From Poteriospumella lacustris (Eukaryota > Sar > Chrysophyceae > Chromulinales > Dinobryaceae), in contig SMOI01000357.1 in NCBI GenBank assembly GCA_008000375.1, forward strand, positions 1-31,496: 31,496 nt of DNA, given 5' to 3'. This document shows positions 29,516-31,496 of the stretch, piece after piece (within the stretch, counting starts at the first letter, position 1; each line of letters begins with the position of its first letter). Both the position numbers and the translations under genes were made by a program. The notes under the pieces were generated by a model that was given only the letters and a program-made list of their open reading frames with translations, was not told where the DNA came from and searched no databases.

Positions 29516-30121
29516 TTAAGCTGACTTCACCTTTCGATACACTGCTTGGAAGAGGAAGTCGAACATTTCGTTGACGTTCTGTCCAGTCGCAGCACAGGTC
29601 TCGAAATACATCAATCCTCTGCTTTGAGCAAAGCTGCGAGCTTCATCTTCTGAAACAACTCTCCGCTTGTCAATTTTGTTTCCACAGAGAGCGATGGGCA
29701 TTTCTCGAGGGTTCGCGCCATACTTGGCACACTCTGCCAACCATATATCGAGCTCTTCGAAACTCTCACGTGAAGAAACGTCAAAAGCGAGGATACATCC
29801 TTGAGCATCCTTGTAGAACTCATTTCGAATCTCAAAGAATTCGCTGTGGCCAGAGAGATCCCAAAAATTGACTCGAACGTCTGCTCCATCGATGCGTACC
29901 GGCTTCACGCCGTAGTCAACTCCGATGGTCGCAATGTATTTGCTGACGAAACGTTCCTCACAATACCGCTTGATGAGACAGCTTTTTCCACATCCTCCTG
30001 AACCCATGGAAATAACTTTGATTCGTTCCAATGGAGCAAACTGTCTGGCAGCTTGCATTTTCTTCGCAGCTGAAGCCGCTCCTGAATTAGGATTGATAGA
30101 CGCTTGTCGCTTCTTGTCCAT
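29516..30121 (-). CDS. RJL-family (Rab-like, DNAJC27-type) small GTPase without J domain
   Basis: A 201-aa Ras-superfamily GTPase most like the GTPase part of human DNAJC27 (RBJ). Landmarks: ERIKVISMGSGGCGKSCLIK (P-loop, about 40-47), RYCEERFVSKYIATIGVDYG (switch I region, a hallmark of RJL), FWDLSGHSEFFEIRNEFYKD (switch II), GNKID (base binding) and ETCAATG. Two features set it apart from Rabs: there is no C-terminal cysteine for prenylation (it ends VYRKVKSA), and the glutamine equivalent to Ras Q61 is histidine in DLSGH. The J domain of animal DNAJC27 is absent, as described for most protist RJL proteins, a family tied by phylogenetic distribution to flagellated species. A basic, Ala/Gln-rich head of about 32 residues precedes the fold. 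The ATG at 30121 was used; the longer frame begins at TTG. Confidence 0.9.
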   Translation of the reverse strand: MDKKRQASINPNSGAASAAKKMQAARQFAPLERIKVISMGSGGCGKSCLIKRYCEERFVSKYIATIGVDYGVKPVRIDGADVRVNFWDLSGHSEFFEIRNEFYKDAQGCILAFDVSSRESFEELDIWLAECAKYGANPREMPIALCGNKIDKRRVVSEDEARSFAQSRGLMYFETCAATGQNVNEMFDFLFQAVYRKVKSA

Positions 30122-30598
30122 TTTTGCCTTCAATATTCAAATTTATTTCGATCTACCTTTCGATCAACCTCGTCTCACGATTCGCAACGCCTCAATGGAA
30201 GTAACATTGAGAGCGTTTGGTGATAATAAAGAGAGCGAAGGAACGACAAGAAGAGCGACCGAGAAAAAAACAGTAACGGCTCGAAGCGAAGAAACTGCGT
30301 CTAACCCGAGTTATTTTATCTCGGGTTTTCGACTTTTGCGAGATGTCGTCATCGTCGTCATGTCGATCGCCAATCAAATCAAATCGGCTGCCCCAAATGA
30401 AAAAGGAAAGAAAGGACAAAGTCTTGTCAACCTCATTCCACATCTATTGCATTGGAATACGTACTGCTCTTCTCTAAGTACTCCTCGTAGGAATCTTGCC
30501 AGTAGTAGTTGTTGTTGTTCGCTGAAGCAGCAATACAATAGAGTTGTTCACACGGCGACTTCGTATCCTCTTCGACGAGGCTCCCAGGTTTGGTAGTG
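30122..30598. promoter_or_regulatory. Divergent intergenic region, RJL GTPase / GRF-helicase
   Basis: The 477 bp between two divergent ATG codons contain a perfect 8-bp inverted repeat AACCCGAG/CTCGGGTT with a 9-nt AT spacer (30303-30327). No gene was recognised; the long plus-strand frame through this region runs antisense to the GTPase and is not believed. Confidence 0.5.
30303..30327. promoter_or_regulatory. Perfect 8-bp inverted repeat in divergent promoter
   Basis: AACCCGAG, nine A/T bases, CTCGGGTT. The dyad could bind a dimeric factor or form a hairpin in a 5' UTR. No factor can be named. Confidence 0.45.
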
Positions 30599-31496
30599 AT
30601 GAATTGCCGATGTCAGCCTCCCCGACCAGCTGTGATACGACGAGTATCAAAGTCTGGGCCCAATTATGACAAAGAGTTCTTCACATGCGAGCTTGGTCAA
30701 AGTGGCTGTCAATTCTTCCAGTGGGCGGATGCCACAATGCCCCCTCCAGCCGTTCGAAGTTTCGCAAAGTCAACACCAAAAAGCTCAGCGTATAACGAGA
30801 AGAGTAAGGGAATGGGAATTCGTGCAAAGATAGCCCTATCAGCCATTCAATACGACGGGAGGCCGCCCATGAAGATCTTTCTCTATTTGCAAGTTCCATC
30901 GACACCGGCGCTGACCAGTTTCCTCGAGAAGTTTCAACCCGACCTATGCTGGTATAACCATGCTTCCAAGTTGTGGATCTTTTCGTTGGAGATATACGAT
31001 CAAGTCGTCAGGCACTTCGAAAGCGACGAGATGAAATCTTCAAAAATGGAGGTGGATGGCTTGCCGCGCTTCCTCTCGTACGGGCTGAAGAACTATCTGA
31101 AGCGACTGAACGTGCTCCCCGACACCACGCAGATGGAATTAAATGTCACACCTGCCTTGCGGCAAATGCTGCTGCCGTTCCAAGTGGAAGGGATCAAATT
31201 CGTCATCGCCCGCGGCGGTCGGGCGCTGATCGGAGACGAAATGGGTACGTTGCACCCCCTGCCCTCTGTCCTCTCTCGGCTACTCGTGTTCCTGACCGTG
31301 TTCTTCCTCTCCCTCTCTGTTGTGTGTGCATTTGTGTATCTACAGGCTGCGGAAAGACGATTCAAGCCATCTCCATCCTGCAACACTACCGCAACAAATG
31401 GCCGGCGTTGTTGATCGTACCACCAAACTTGATGGACCAATGGAAAGGAGAAATCCTTCGCTTTTGTGCGGATTTCTTGACGGAGCAAGACCTGTG
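30599..31496 (+). CDS. SMARCAL1/ZRANB3-type annealing helicase with N-terminal GRF zinc finger (partial, 2 exons seen)
   Basis: This is the 5' part of an SNF2-family ATPase that runs off the window. Exon 1 is 30599-31244, the intron 31245-31345 (101 nt, GT-AG), and exon 2 continues past the end. Residues 3-44 form a GRF-type zinc finger: CRC, then EFFTCELGQSGCQFFQWAD; such fingers bind single-stranded DNA. A HARP-like domain follows (about 80-145: MKIFLYLQVP, YNHASKLWIFSLEIYDQV), typical of SMARCAL1. The helicase core starts LLPFQVEGIKFVIARGGRAL; across the splice it reads GDEMGCGKTIQAISIL (Walker A, with Cys where most have Leu), then LLIVPPNLMDQWKGEI. HARP plus SNF2 indicates fork remodelling and DNA annealing. 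Start ATG 30599 lies just before the finger; the longer frame begins at TTG. Confidence 0.88.

Noticed and set aside
30303-30340. Hairpin followed by T-rich DNA as an intrinsic terminator
   Set aside because: The genome is eukaryotic and the site lies between two divergent start codons, where no transcript should end.

Overview
The window is nuclear DNA from a unicellular eukaryote. Genes carry short GT-AG introns (49-101 nt, most 65-90), the genes are compact, and the products are eukaryote-specific: a V-ATPase subunit, a 26S proteasome ATPase, ATG12, a COP9-signalosome subunit, WRAP53/TCAB1, a multidomain acetyl-CoA carboxylase, an RJL-type GTPase and a SMARCAL1-type helicase. No rRNA, tRNA, CRISPR array or recognisable transposon was seen. 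Co-occurrence of WRAP53, an RJL GTPase and a phosphoketolase/acetate kinase pair fits a free-living protist or early-branching opisthokont or amoebozoan-type lineage, but the sequence alone does not fix the taxon.

Layout, left to right: V-ATPase subunit G (-, four exons); WRAP53 (+); taxilin (-); a membrane-anchored P-loop ATPase of unknown function (+); an inverted duplication holding ATG12(-)/RPT6(+) and then RPT6(-)/ATG12(+); a tiny three-exon CSN9/CSNAP gene (-), with traces of another, unrecognised minus-strand gene beside it; a 227-aa protein of unknown function (+); acetate kinase (-) and phosphoketolase (+) as a divergent pair; a Fic-domain AMPylase-like protein with a mitochondrial-type leader (-); a membrane glycerophosphodiester phosphodiesterase (+); acetyl-CoA carboxylase, 2346 aa (-); an RJL small GTPase (-); and the 5' part of a GRF-zinc-finger SMARCAL1/ZRANB3-type helicase (+), cut by the window end.

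Gene order is strikingly alternating: 15 of 16 neighbouring pairs of confident genes are on opposite strands, so nearly every upstream region is a 300-560 bp shared divergent promoter and nearly every downstream region is convergent. Two functional groupings stand out. Phosphoketolase and acetate kinase share an upstream region and together convert sugar phosphates to acetate plus ATP via acetyl phosphate, about 6 kb from the gene for acetyl-CoA carboxylase. ATG12 and RPT6 (autophagy and proteasome) share a divergent promoter, and that whole unit is present twice as arms of a palindrome. The arms look identical for about 2.0 kb, including introns and intergenic DNA, but differ at both edges. 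In the ATG12 tail all four differences are synonymous, which points to real, selected copies homogenised by gene conversion rather than a simple assembly error.
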